Of a stretch of 64,000 nt of DNA, positions 12,400-24,800 are shown in pieces. The stretch's first letter is position 1, and every line of letters starts with the position of its first letter. A program made the position numbers and the translations under genes. The notes under the pieces were generated by a model, which had not been told where the DNA came from, searched no databases, and was given only the letters and a program-made list of their open reading frames with translations. This stretch comes from Imbricaverruca yamaguchii (taxonomy: Eukaryota; Arthropoda; Thecostraca; Neoverrucidae): positions 248,001-312,000 of the forward strand of contig JAOTOL010001207.1 in the NCBI GenBank assembly GCA_034440575.1, written 5' to 3'.

Positions 12400-14146
12400 T
12401 CAAATCCGGAGGTAACCCGCGAGCTTCGGGCTGACTCGGCCCATGGGACTGAGTCCTCGGGCGGGAACGTGGTGACCCCTCACCTGGTGGAGAGCTCGAT
12501 GGTGGGAGACCTCGCTTCTGAGACCCCAGCCGGGGAGGGGATGGAGGAGGACCATTTGATTTATGGATGGAGCCGATCCCTCTATTCGCTGTCGTGGCGA
12601 TGGGGCTGCCGGCCTTCGTGGTGCAGCCGCCTCGGCTCCCTGGCGGCTCTTCTCGCGGGCCCTTTCCATTTCAGCGAGCCGCGCTCGTTTCGCTTCGCGG
12701 GCGCGTCTCTCAGCCTCCTGGTAGTGCAGATTAATATCTGGAATTTTTACTGGTCGTTGGTTGTGTCGGGGCAGCGATGCAGGTGCGGACGTGGAACACA
12801 AGGGTGGGGGAGATGCCTGAATCACGGGAAGGGGAGAAGGGTCAGGTAGGGAGGAGGCGGAGAGGCTGGGTTTGGATGCGGTAGTGGTGCGTGCGGGAAG
12901 AGAGGGTAGATTGGAGGGCGGATGGGAAATGGAAGGTGGAGATTTCGAGGGAGATGGAGAGGGGCTGGGACCGGGCGCAGAGGACCGAGGAGGCCTCTTT
13001 GAACGATGGACCAGCGTCCACGCCCCATCCTCGGGCGTTGGTCGGGAGGGGGTGTCTGATGGTCGAATGGCGGTATTTGTGGACGGTGGGACCTCTGTCG
13101 CATCAGTGTGTAATTGGCTTCGCTGACCTTGATTCACTTGCGACGCAGGAGGCACTCCAAAGCAGCGAAGGAGTGCTGTTAATTGTGTAACCAACTCAGA
13201 TGCTCTGTCGGGCTGTGTATGCTGTGACGAATACATGCTATTTTTAACTTTGGATGCGTAAGATATTCTTGGATGCGTGTGTTCATAATGCTCTCTTGCT
13301 TCGCGAAACGATACTTTTTGTGTGTGTTTGATGTAAATTATCTCTTTCTCTCTGATGTAAGTCAGGCATGCTCGGTTGAAAGAAGTGTGCGGATCCTGCC
13401 CTGCGCCACAGTTCACACAGAACGGGGTTTCCAAGGTGCAGGTTTCCATTCTATGATCGAGGGATGCGCACTTGGCACATGCAGGACGGTTCCGGCAGAA
13501 TTGGTTAGTATGTCCGAACTTTTGGCACTTGAAATATCTCATTAGTTTGGGAATAAAAATACGGACCTTCACTCAAAGGTAGCCCACACGTATTTCGGGG
13601 GAGTATCGGTGGTGTTGAATGTTAAAATCACGCTGTTTGTTGTAACCAATTCATCGCCTCTCCTCACCCTCATCTTCCTGACCTCAGTGACCCCAAACTC
13701 CGATAAGCCGTCTACGATTTCTTTCTCAGGAACGTCCCTTAGGTCAAAGCAGTTTATAAGGCCACGTGAAGTATTTTTTGTCTTGTGCGGTTTTATGGTG
13801 ATGGGGATATTCTCGTCTACTTTATTCTGATTCTTCCGTACACTGTATGTAAACTCGATATTTTGAATGCGCTCTCTGCCTCTGCTGCCCGAGCAAATTC
13901 TACTTCCAAGGAACCATCCTTCAATTTTTCGTACCGAATAATCTTACCAAGTCTATCACACCCGTCTCGCCTCTGAAACGGTGATAATGAGGCGAGACAC
14001 CTTGTTTTTCCTCGAAGAATAAGGATCCGTGGGGCAGACAAGTTTCTTGTCTGGTCTCTGTGAGAGGGACCAGGAGTGTTTTTGTTTTGTTTTGTGGATG
14101 CCATGCAGCGTGTCTTTGTTTCCGCTCCTCGGGCGCCCCACCCCAT
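12400..14146 (-). pseudogene. LINE A ORF1: RNA-binding protein with CCHC zinc knuckles (frameshifted)
   Basis: This would be the nucleic-acid-binding chaperone of the LINE ribonucleoprotein. The C-terminal frame at 12,400-13,572 (390 codons) opens with zinc-knuckle spacing CQKFGHTNQFC, then CAKCASLDHRMETC, then CVNCGAGQDPHTSFNRAC, and continues into a long Pro/Ser-rich tail and a charged segment (EAERRAREAKRARLAEMER). The N-terminal portion (13,817-14,146) has RRDGCDRLGKIIRYEKLKDG, with a matching segment in copy B. The middle (13,573-13,816) is in another frame, so at least two frameshifts separate the parts. Three knuckles are typical of I-related LINE ORF1 proteins. Confidence 0.8.
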
Positions 14147-14769
14147 AGGGGCCCTACTGGGGGGACCCCTGGGCCCCGCGGACGGGAGGTCGCCAGGCGC
14201 CCGAGGAGCTATATGGGGTAGGCGGCGCCTTCGTCCGGCCGGGAGAGAGACTCACCACCCCGACCGGGATCCAGCACCGCCCACCCCTTGACCCCGGCCG
14301 GCCGGGCCGGCGGGCACCGGGAAGTGTCCCAGTCCCCCGCCCCGAGGCGACCAGCCACTTGGCCCGCGTGAGGCTCCACGGGCCCGCCCGCCCCTCCGGG
14401 ATATCGGGACCACAGAGGTGTGTTGGTCCCCCGTCACAACTAGCACCGTGCGACGGGGGACCTCAATCTCCAGGACTCCGTCAACCCCGGGGGACGGGCC
14501 GAGGGGGCGCGGCTACCCCAATAAAATTGAGCTGGTGGGCAGGACCGGGGAAATTGCCCTGCCTGCTCATAGCTGGAATAGTTGGTGTTGCAGGGCCAAG
14601 CGAAGGACATGGATTGGGATGAGATGGGCATTGGAATGAGAGCGTATGGATGGAAGGACGAGTGAGGCACTCTTCGTCTGACTTCTCCCCGGCTTCCTGA
14701 TGGTCTGGCCGCCGGATCCTGGAGGCACGCAATCCCCCCCACCACGTAAAGGTGATGCCTCGTCGGGGG
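14147..14769 (-). promoter_or_regulatory. LINE A 5' UTR / internal promoter region
   Basis: A very GC-rich block lies upstream of ORF1 with the distinctive CCGGCCGGCCGGGCCGGC core near 14,300. I-related LINEs carry their pol II promoter inside the 5' UTR, so this is the likely promoter (family knowledge; no core element was identified). The outer part (about 14,470-14,690) is found inverted in copy B. Confidence 0.55.
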
Positions 14770-14780
14770 GATAAATTTTT

Positions 14781-16640
14781 GGTCTTTCATTGGCAATATC
14801 AAAAGTATGCACCTCATGCGGCCTATCTATTCAGGTGAGACTGTAAGCATGTAGATGGGCGGTGAGCATGTCCTCACCCTTGCACCTTCTGTTATAATTG
14901 TGAATGTTAATCACTGTGCAGGGTCAGCTATTTTCTCAGTGAAAGTTAGGTAACAGGTAGGAACATTCGTACCTGCCTGCATAGGTACCTTACCCATATC
15001 GGTAGTGTAGATATATGCAGTGCCTTGAAAGGCTTATAGATCGTACCATAAAGCTAAGTGCATAGTGGCGTCCATGCATAGTGTTGAGTAGAACGAGGTC
15101 AAAAATGAATAGAATCAAATGGAATAAGGTCAACCGAAATGATGTCAAATTGAACACAGCCAAACGAGGAATAGCATCGAAGGGAACTAATACAAAATGT
15201 AAATAGTGTCGAATGGAACAAGAATGAAAAGCAAATGGGGATATGAGGGGCTGGACCAGTGTGAAATTTTGGTGCAAAATTTCGGCATAAACTGGCCTCT
15301 AAGAGGCGATGATCAATTACTCGTGACATAGCGTGGAATATTCCAATTTCTGAACACGGAATCGACAATATCCCTCCCAAAGGAGAATCACATTGTGCTT
15401 CGTGGTGAGTATTTACAAATTATTCATATCCGATTTCTAGTAGAATATCGGTGATAAGTATCATGCATATACTTGCCATCGCAGAGTGTGATGCACGAAC
15501 ATCTCTTAGCACAATTCCAGTTCAGAGGATAAACCTACGATGGGGTCTGTTATACAATATCAATTGATGAGGATGGATATTTTGTATTGCTATCGCTAAA
15601 ATTATTATCCCTAAGTCATGAATCACAAAATAGAGGAAGAAGTTGCGCATGAGAACAAATTTTCACAAAATTGTGCTTGAATGATAAATAAGTCATGTTA
15701 AACGACATCGTTTCCATTGCAAGTTTGAGCATCCTACTGCACTCGCTTCGACATCTCACACCTAACGAACATCATTATTTTAACATTGCTTGGATGTGGG
15801 GAGAGGTAGCATGGCCCCGTTGACCCCCTTGGATCGCCAAGTGCGCAGAAACGTACCCATCGAATGACGACGCGATGGCTCAGCAATGGTGTACAAGCAA
15901 TATCAGGACAGAAATAAGGGCCCGATGCGGGCAGCCCACGCAGATCCTGCGCCAATAGTCACATCGGAAGCATGGCAGCCCAGTGATAAGGGGCCACCAT
16001 GGGCAGCCCACAATGAGCCATTGAAATGGCCAAACTTGGACAGCCCACACCAGTCTCATTTCGGCAGCACACCCAGATTATGTGCTGCAAGCCACATGGG
16101 AAATACAGTGTGCCCTTTAAAAGGGACCACCGCGGATAACCCGCATTAATACCGAAACTATACACACACGAAGTGCAAAGTATTAATATTCTCGATGGCT
16201 ATTCGCTTTGTGTGTGCATCTCTCCGGATTAGTTGTTCTATGACAGTGTGGACACCCCCGACACTGATACGCACAGCGCGTCCCCCATAACATCAGCATT
16301 GAATTGCGCACCACGTCCGTCCGGCCGCAGAGCGGCTCCGACTCGGCGACGACGACGGTGACGGCGGCGGCGGCGGCGGCTGCAACGCCCACAGGCAATA
16401 TGTCCCTGTCAAAGAAATGGCATTGATAGACAAAACCCATCTTTTCAATTGTCTCATATGTTAGATAATTTGTGCATCGTTGTTTCTGAACTTCAAACCA
16501 GTTAATTTGAACAAGCCACAGGTTAAGAAATGCACGAATTGAAATGATCAGATAATGTTCTTGAATTATTTTTTTTAGGTGAAGATAGTTCGTAGTGCGA
16601 ACTCGAGCAGCATTGTAGCATTGTCGTACATACGACCTTA
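14781..16640. other. No gene recognised; two weak repetitive patches
   Basis: At 15,080-15,240 a degenerate pattern (AATGGAATAAGGTCA, AAATGATGTCAAATTGAACA and similar) recurs at roughly 20-base spacing. At 15,920-16,150 the phrase GCAGCCCAC recurs. At 16,340-16,385 there is a short GCGGCG/GACGAC trinucleotide run. None is associated with a coding signal I can support. Confidence 0.4.
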
Positions 16641-16646
16641 ACCCGC

Positions 16647-17400
16647 GTGTCTCTCCTGTCAGATCCTCACACCCCGTCCCGTGGGGGGGGGGGAGGGGCT
16701 CGATAGAGACCCCTCTAATCTCTAAACTAAGCGTTGCACGAAAATAAAATAGATGTCATCGGTAAGCGCTCGACGAGTAGGGCCAGACACCACCCTCAAT
16801 TTTTCCATAAAAAGTGACGTTGCTAGGGCCCTAGAGTTTCACGACTTACATCATGTGTGTGGCTCCGGGGCGTTCATTTTGAGGGAGATTTTAAGAAAGA
16901 AATTTATAATCAGAAAAGGAAAGCAAAATTGACCAGTACCATAACATTTTTGGCCACCCAAAAATCAAAATGATGTTTTTTTCTCGCAAATTTCAAAATT
17001 TTTAGTTTTCAAGTTTCCTTTGATTTCCCTTTTCAAATAGATAGAGCGGATCAAAAAAATGTTAGAAGTCAATTTGCTTCCAAAAATTATTTCCTTAGCC
17101 GTAATCTTTGATTTTAACTCTAATTGGCAAATATACACAACTAACGAGTAATCGAAAACGGAAAAAAATGAAAAATTCGTCTGGTGCGTTTTGTTGCATC
17201 CCCAAAGATAATCAAACGCTGAAAGTTTCATTATAATATCTGCATCCGTTATAGCGTGACGACTGATTGAACTTTTTTGGAGGTGACCTCACTTGACCTT
17301 AACTAGCTCGTTGACCCTAGATAACCTGACTTCAAAATTTTGACACAACATACAAAATTGATGATGAAAAATGTATGCCAAATTTCGGCGCGCTCCCGCG
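16647..17400 (+). repeat. Interspersed repeat R1 (inverted partner of R2)
   Basis: About 750 bp that matches the reverse complement of 34,600-35,376 from end to end. Shared landmarks in order are TCTCTCC-GTCAGATCCTCACA, a poly-G/C run, the phrase around TACTCGT-AGCGC-T-CCGATGAC, ACATGATGT--GTCGTGAAA, GCATCC/GCATCAG, and CTTCAAAA-TTTTGAC. Divergence is substantial. No coding frame is shared, so it is probably an old non-autonomous element, type unknown. Confidence 0.75.
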
Positions 17401-17652
17401 CCCTGTTCTTTCACAAACCACGGAAAGCCTTAGGGGTGGGTGGTGAACGACCACCCCTCCCCGGACGGTGCGGGCTAAAAGTAACCGTATGCTCAAAATT
17501 AGTTCAGAATAATCATCGAAATATTATATCATATAAATTAAACATATTTCGTCCACTGGGTTTCCTCAGAACGAACTCACTATAATTATTACGCGTGCCA
17601 CTTTTGTGAAAAATTCCCCTTCCTCATCTAGACATCGATGATCTACGCTGTT

Positions 17653-17654
<2 letters not shown>

Positions 17655-17721
<67 letters not shown>
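17655..17721. repeat. (TA)n microsatellite
   Basis: A pure TA dinucleotide run of about 66 bp. It supplies the YIYIYI stretch of an apparent minus-strand frame, which is not a gene. Confidence 0.95.
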
Positions 17722-17724
<3 letters not shown>

Positions 17725-19249
17725 CCCGAACGTGAACTTCATACAGTGTTCCATCTAATCATCCAAGACATAACCCCTATTCGCAGAAGTCTTATGTCTT
17801 ATGTCTTATGCTCAAGCCAACAGGAATTTAGGCGAATGTCCTCGTCGATGCATAGAGAATTAGTCAAATGTGTGGTCAAAACTATAGCATCACTCATGGA
17901 CACATTTAAGCATGCATACCCCGTCTACATCTGCCGGACCGTGAGACATGCACACTGGTTAGCCGAACGACTTGTGGAACTAACTATATATCCTGGAGGA
18001 TTCCAGGCACCGGCGGAACAGGCCGAGGAGCAATATGCTACATTTCCAAGTGCAATTCTCACATTTTCAGGTGTTGCTGAATCTTGGGAGAACGGGGGAA
18101 TCTTTGGTTTTCCCTTACACTTGGGCGAGGTCAAAGGCAAATCCAAATGTCTGGCTTGGTGGAACTAATTGAAATATCCCATGTCGAGGGGAAAACACAC
18201 CAGATTTGAACAACTAGCATTTGTCGAGTCTGTTTCAGAACATATTTTTCCCGTGAAGTGTGCTGACATTTCGAGAAAATGCCATTTAGTCTAAAATATC
18301 GGTACCAATCGACCTCTGAGGGAACATGGCCTCTGTGGTCTCCCTGGATCCCCTGGCTGAGCTCGGCCTAAGCTATCTTGGGCGAGTACCTTCATCTAGG
18401 ATTATCAGGTACCTTTACCATTACGTGGCACCGCTTCTTGCCGCGGACGACCCAACGACGTGCACTGACCAAGGTGCCGCCAGCGTGCTGCGCCATAATT
18501 CTCGGAAGGGTTCTGGACGGAACTTGTGAGGCCAAAACCGTTACGATGCGAATTCCTCACCCGTCCTCAACGTCCGCCTTCGGCAGCCGCACGGCGTACT
18601 GGCGGCCGTCTTACACGTTCGCCCAGCCCGCTGAAGCATTGCGTGCCGAGTCAGGGGCAGATACAAGGATTTTCATTGGGGTCACTCATCTAAAGGTGCG
18701 CTTTTCTTTGGATGGGCGCCACTGCAAAAGTCTATGGGACGCCTTCGGCTGAAATCCCGTTAAGCGAGTGAGGGAAAGGATGTGCACTCAAGCACGTTGA
18801 AATTTCAAACCGTGTCCTCTCAGGAGGGCTCCTTTGGCTGAAAACCCCTCTGAGCTTGGGTGGGTGGGGGGATGGGGGGAGAAGGGAGGGGTGCATTCCA
18901 CCCTTGGGGGTCTTTACCAGATCAGAGGCCGCCACCTTCCATGGTGGGACACTGGTGCACACGCTCCCAGTGCCCACTGTGCCCTCTGCCCTCTGCCCAG
19001 CCCTGTGTGCTAGTAGCCGGCGGGCAATGCGCGTGCCAAACCGGCCTCGACTGGTCATGGTCCAATGTGCATACGTGGATTCCTGACGTACGGGAGCGGT
19101 TCCCGTGAAGTGCCGGTCGTGGCTCCCTGACGTACGACAGCAGTGTCCATGGATCCATGCCAACTGTGCGTACGAGACTCCGAACCCCCCACGAATGAAC
19201 TTGTATTCCTTTCCCCTGCAAGGCATGACGTTCCAATACGATTTGAACG
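17722..19249. other. No gene recognised; unassigned frame at 17,746-18,168
   Basis: A plus-strand frame of 140 codons at 17,746-18,168 (begins MFHLIIQDITPIRRS, ends CLAWWN) has no motif I know and is moderately AT-rich like its surroundings. 18,300-18,760 is GC-rich with overlapping open frames on both strands. The block at 18,720-18,970 resembles 600-740 in wording and may be an interspersed repeat. No RNA gene seen. Confidence 0.35.
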
Positions 19250-19538
19250 GGTGTATTTGCTTGTGACCTACGGTGATCCATCATGAGTGACTTGTTCCGA
19301 CGTTCGACAGCTCACAATTTTAGCTGGTGTATTTGCCATTGGCGTATGGTGACTCATCATGGGTGACGTACCCCGACGTTCGACTCCTCATCATTTGAGC
19401 TGGTGTATTTGCCGTTGGCCTATGGTGACTTGTCACGGGTGACGTGCCCCGACGTTCGACTCCTCATCGTTTGAGCTGGTGTATTTGCCGTTGGCCTATG
19501 GTGACTTGTCACGGGTGACGTGCCCCGACGTTCGACAC
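19250..19538. repeat. 76-bp tandem repeat, four units
   Basis: Units start at 19,250, 19,326, 19,402 and 19,478, each with GGTGTATTTGC and later CCCGACGTTCGAC (the first unit has TTCCGACGTTCGAC). Units 3 and 4 are almost identical, while unit 1 is the most diverged. The array therefore looks extended from its right end. Confidence 0.9.
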
Positions 19539-19545
19539 CGGATCA

Positions 19546-22500
19546 CATTGGGTTTACGCATTTGGCTCTAGTGTGGGGAAGATAAATATCACACATAATT
19601 GTTTCTATCACGTTTCACAGTACATAATTATATAACTTGAAATAAACCACAACATGGGCACTAAATGACCTCGTAGTCGGCCCGCCCTTACGCCAAAATA
19701 ATAAATCAAGCAATTAAATCATAACAAATAGCACATGTTTTTCTGTGCTTTCATGTCATTAAGTGCTCCACGCACAGCATGCCACTACGATTAATCATGG
19801 TGTGGTGAGCCAGGATGCACGATGTCAGTTATTTCATGCATCAGATGAAAAACTGATTGTACTAACGTAAGGAGCACAGAAATGTCCAATGGTAAATTGG
19901 CAGAGACTGGTCGGAGTGAAACTCATTTCTGGTGAACTGATTCTAACTTGTACCATCAGGAAACCTTCAGATTTTGTATCTCTTGCATTCTGCTGGCATA
20001 ATGGAGTCATCATGGAATATCAAATTTCAGGTATTAAAGATCAGAACGTACACTTTATATAATTTTTCCCAAGGGGAGGGGAAGGCTGTAGCACTTGTGC
20101 CTGCCCTTAAAATCGCCTTCGTTGCAAAATGTACCAAATGATATGACAAATGTTGCTTGTTCGCGCAAGCATTGATGTTGTATAATTCGAAGGCTACCAC
20201 ACCAATTGAGGCCATCGCTAATGGACTTGCTATGTTGAATACCAACGGCGGTGTGACTCAGACCATCTCCTACCGGAGATAGTCCGGCGAGCCGTACCGC
20301 TCCACTGCAGTCGGAATCAAGTGATAGGTTCCACCACAGATCGACAAAAAATGTTACATTTCACATCCACTATATTGGACTTGGACCAAAATTGGTGTAC
20401 AGAGGAGTCTTGCACCCTGGACACGCCTAAACAACTTTCAGCCCAATCCGACTAACGGTTTCGGAGTTATAGCGTACGGAAATATTTTGAGGTCACTCAA
20501 GAGTAATTTTGGTGATAGATTTATCATCGGAAATGAATATAAAGCGTTCACATATTATGCATCTTTGGGAAGAAAAATGATGAGTGAAAATACGTGATAG
20601 AATATCAATATTCCTCACGCATGTCCTCCTGACCTAACGACCTAGTGACCTCGCGACCTACTGCGACCCATAGCCCATTGAAATTGATAACTTTGATGGC
20701 AGAATGCAAATTGGCATGATTTGGCTGCCATATAAAATCATGAGGTTTGCTTTTAAATATCCCATAGGCGTCCGTTCTCAATGGTTGAAAATATTATTTT
20801 CCGATTTTCGGAACTGGCGGATTTCGAGTAAGTTGGAAAACTACGGAGGATCGAACAATGAAATAACAAGGGTGATATACAGTGAAACAAAATTCGCCAT
20901 TTTGCATGGAAAGTCACATTTAATGGAAGTTTTAGGTTTTCATCCTTGGTGATGACTTTCATCTTTTTATAAATATATTACAAACACAGATGGTGGTTGT
21001 TATGATGGAAATAAAGTGCATGTTTGCAATGTTTTCATCCTTGTCTTGTTTTTCCAGCAGGCATCAATAGTCTCACTCTCAGGTGAATATAGAATGGGCT
21101 TTGAGACAAATGTATATCATGACAAAACCTAATGGACCTGTAGTGAAGATGTTCCTGGCAGGCTGAAAATTATTGTATAATGGACTAGATGTGTAACTTC
21201 ATGAAGCTAGGCATGAAGTTCACAGTGTATCCTCACAATGCAGAGGATTATATAGCATGAACACAAGTGCAGCAATCTATGAATATGCATAAATCCATGA
21301 AATACAAACTCATACCATGCGTCTTTAAAAAAAAACATGTGAAGCTGTAGCATAACCAGAAATTTGGCTGAGCTGACAAACTTAAGGGCTGAATCATGAC
21401 ATTGGCCAAACCCAAGTAATTGTCAGCTAATGCAGGAGGGATTTGGAGCAAGGTGATTGGGCATCAACAGCATAAATAGCCTGATTTCAACTAAAATTAT
21501 CCTTTACTCAAGCTCTTCAGAAAAAAACGGAACATTTTATTTGAAGAAGAAGTATGGTTTTCAAGTAGAGCTTGCACCTAAACCATACAAATCAGGAATT
21601 TTGCGTCAGCGATTTATTAAACCTTACACAATCCAAGTTGAATGACAACGGGCTGGCTGGATCGACCCACGAGCTGAACCCTTAACAGCGTTGAATATCA
21701 TGGCTGAGTTTACAGGCAAAGAATTTAGACTAAACATCTCAGCCATGATTACAGGCAAAAAATGCAGGCATACAAATATACATTAATAAATACAGAAATA
21801 CCCAAACCTCGATCCTATTCAGCGATTTACGAGGGGCCAGGTTTGTTTTTAGAAGTCTTGTGTGCGTCACAATTGTAGGCATGTATTTTGAAGAAAAATA
21901 AAATTGATAAAATGTTCCGATATTAATATATGATTCTCTTCAGATCTAAACAGGGAAATAAAATTAGAATTGTTTCTTCATTTATTTTAACCTTACCTTA
22001 ATACATTTCACAAATACTGCAAATACTAGCAAACATTGTTTATCAAGAACATGGGATGAATAATTTCATCCTAAGGCTGGCACAATCCAGGAGGATGAAA
22101 AACACATGAAAATGCAGGGGAATTTGTGGATGAATACTGGCAAGCATGATGGATAAATCAAAGATCAAAGCAAATATTTGAACGTCTCATCATCTTCTAC
22201 ACATTATAAACGGACAATAGCGCTCTGCCGCCGCAGTACAAGGAATTTTTCATATGTTCATCTGTGGGTTTTTTCGCCCAGTCTGAAGGATGAAAAATCC
22301 AGGTAAACGCGGGGCTTGATATACGGAAGTGCTACGAATAAATCGCACAACAAGTGGGATTTTCCAACTCTCCGTTCATTTTCGTACGTGAAAATTAGCA
22401 CAAAACCACTTCCGAAGGTCTTCCTTACGTGCCATATTTTTTACAACGCAAGAGCTTCTGACATGTGGATGCTTGGAAAGTATGCTGCGAATGGAGACCA

Positions 22501-23640
22501 GTTCCTTGGTGATATGGCAAGGGAATACTATAAGTGAACAAGAATATAACTATTTCAAGTTCATTTTCTGATTTGAGCACAACAAAATACACGACATGTG
22601 CACATTTAGGTGACAATTATGGTGTTTTTCAATTGCCATTTGTCGATAGCTCTCCGGCTTTTTCATTCGTCACAGGTAACAACCTGAATGCCATAATTCT
22701 CCCTTGTAGTGGAAATATTTGATCCTACTTTTTTTTCATGGCATTCTTTATATTGTTCTAAGTCCTTTCCACTATAATAGCCTCCCAGCCGTGCAAGATG
22801 AATTTAAAAAATAAATTGCGAAGTGTGCATTGTGTCCTGTGGCACTAGAATTTGTCACGAAAGCGCAAAACATCCCTGCGCTGAATTTTGCTTACATTCA
22901 ATTGTTTTCATAGCCTTGCATTTGGCATACACGTGCATACAGTGCAGCGTGAGCTCTATGTGTACTGCCTTGAGCGGAGTCAACCTTAAACCACCTCAGC
23001 CTACGTTGCACAGATGTATGGTACAATGTAGATGATGAATATCTCAATTTACATTGGTGATATATTAGTGGCAGATCTGCGTATGCTGTTCGAAGGAAAG
23101 CATATGATCAAGGTAAGGCCAGTGGATTCTAAGGCTGTTCTGCTTTGTTGGGAGGGGGAAGATTCAGCGCTGAATGAGGCTGAAGTAGATATTGCAGGGG
23201 AGAGACGGTGTTAGGTCTAAGGAGGCCGAATGGGCCGCCCGTCATCCCCAAAGGGGAATGCCACTTCATCTGCTGGACTGCTACCCCTCTGGCCTCCTTT
23301 CCATCCCCTACTGTTGAAGTGCCACCCATCCGGGAGGTCGGAGTGCACCCCTCCCCTTTGGTCCCCGCTTCCTAGGAAGGCAAGTTAGTGCCACCCCAGC
23401 ACATCGTTAGCCTCCACCAGCCCCACAGCTCAGCCACACACCCTGTAAATTCCTGTATCCAATCCTATTTGAGACTTAATTATGTGATGCTGAATATCCC
23501 TACAGGGAGGAACCTTAACATGTTGCAAGGTGTGGACAGGGCAGGAATTATGGATCCAGCACCCAATTATATTGGCATAAGGACAAGTTTAAAAGAAACT
23601 ATGAATTTACCCAAGAAGTAGCTAAAGACACTTGCAAGAT
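19546..23640. other. AT-rich stretch without recognised genes
   Basis: Mostly AT-rich unique sequence. At 21,698-21,708 and 21,738-21,748 there is an 11-bp inverted repeat (TCATGGCTGAG and its complement), each arm followed by a TTACAGGCAAA direct repeat. 20,600-20,700 has recurring GACCTA/GACCTC words. A plus frame at 22,316-22,537 (ends MAREYYK) is unrecognised. I see no host exon I could defend. Confidence 0.4.
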
Positions 23641-24800
23641 AATGCAACTATGAGGCACAGGGGCCAATGGCATAGGAAAAGGGCAGTCCCCCCCCCACTT
23701 TGAACCTGGTGGGCAATGTCTGGCATCTTTTCATCTCCCCCCAGTAGAAAACATTTCATTCTCATGGCACATCCTGCTGCCTCCCCCCCCACCCCCCACA
23801 TAAAAAATGATCCTTTTGGCCCTGACAGGTGCCATCTTGGTTACACTTTGTGAACACCAAGAACTAGTTGTGAACAACATTTGTTGATGAGGTATCCATG
23901 AAATAATGGAAAGAAATGATGTTCTCCTTTTCATACCAGTCTATGCTATTTTTTAGATAGCTGGTGATAGCTGGTTCCAATGTTAACTAGCCCGCTGGTA
24001 AAGAAAGACTGTCTTGTCTTTATCTTGATATAATTAACTTTGATTTTGAATTCGTGGTCTCTAATAACTAATCGCATAATTTGTATTATCCTAAATATGT
24101 ATCCGTTGCTGACCATGCATAAATTTAAATACCTTGAGACCTTCTCCCTTATTTTTCTGTATCTAAGTGTACACACTTAGATACAGAAAGTATCTAAGTG
24201 TGTACACTTAGATACTCAACAAAGTGCTTCTGTTGAGTCACAGCGAGTACTTGACTACCCATCAAGTATGGAATCGCGATATGATATCTACCTACATGCA
24301 TTATTCAACACCTATCAAAGCTAAATTTAATTTGGCACTTTTTATACCCTTTCAATACTATTTACAAATATTGTGACCAATGGTGGTTCCAGTACTGACC
24401 ATTGCAGTACTTCACTAAGAGCATCTTGTCATGAAATCTTCATGCCACCTAGCACCACTCTACTGTCTATCTGAAAGCCATAGCTGAAACTGATCTTCAT
24501 ATCAGGATTAAATCAATATGATGCCTTATCACACTTGTTTGCAGAAAAATCCAAAAAGTTAGATATTTGTCAGCGAGATCAACCCTTTCTAAACACATGC
24601 TGGGTGTCTCGAATCAATATGTTCCCTTCCAGAAAACCAACCACTATGTGATTACTAATTTAAAAAAAAAACACCATTTAGCCTAAGGATGTTGGTCTTG
24701 CTGGTCTATCGTTTTCGATTTTCCCCGTTTCGCCTTATTTGAAAATAAGAACTGCATTTGCCTGCATTTGCCAGCTTCTAATCTCGAGAAAACTAATCAC
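23640..24800 (-). mobile_element. Decayed CR1-like LINE 3' fragment with internal rearrangement
   Basis: The minus strand matches the 3' part of the family seen complete at 40.9-41.75 kb. It has the 3' end phrase GCAACTATGAGGCACA near 23,645; the C-terminal ORF2 text (RKIREKVSRYLNLCMVSNG, RDHEFKIKVNYIKIKTRQSF) at 23,946-24,176; and upstream CCATCAAGTATGGA at about 24,258. About 160 bp at 23,665-23,825 looks like an insertion with C-runs. About 300 bp of the family sequence is missing at 24,216, where nested palindromes occupy the junction. Sequence to about 24,800 resembles the reverse-transcriptase segment read in antisense. Confidence 0.75.
24159..24238. repeat. Cluster of three fold-back palindromes
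   Basis: 24,159-24,184 is a palindrome with 12-bp arms (GTATCTAAGTGT and complement) around AC. 24,190-24,215 is the same arms around GT, so the two 26-mers are reverse complements of one another, separated by AGAAA. 24,214-24,238 is an 8-bp hairpin (ACTCAACA and TGTTGAGT). The arm sequence TATCTAAGTG is native CR1 text (compare about 41,207), so the cluster grew out of the element itself. Confidence 0.95.

Larger units (their letters stand above)
8523..14769 (-). mobile_element. Non-LTR retrotransposon copy A (I/LOA/Jockey-like, with RNase H), near full length
   Basis: On the minus strand the order is GC-rich 5' UTR (14,769 to about 14,150), ORF1 with zinc knuckles, ORF2 with APE endonuclease, reverse transcriptase and RNase H, then a 3' UTR ending in a CCA/CAC-rich tail at 8,523-8,535. 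Candidate target-site duplications are GATAAATTATT at 8,511 and GATAAATTTTT at 14,770. If these are real, the element is 6.25 kb and full length. APE endonuclease plus RNase H plus a multi-knuckle ORF1 places it in the I-related part of the LINE tree (I, LOA, Jockey relatives); the exact clade needs a phylogeny. Both ORFs are broken, so it is dead. Confidence 0.85.

Noticed and set aside
18732..19284. GC-rich overlapping frames (164 and 120 codons, minus strand)
   Set aside because: Open on both strands and in several phases, which is a composition effect; no recognisable motif.
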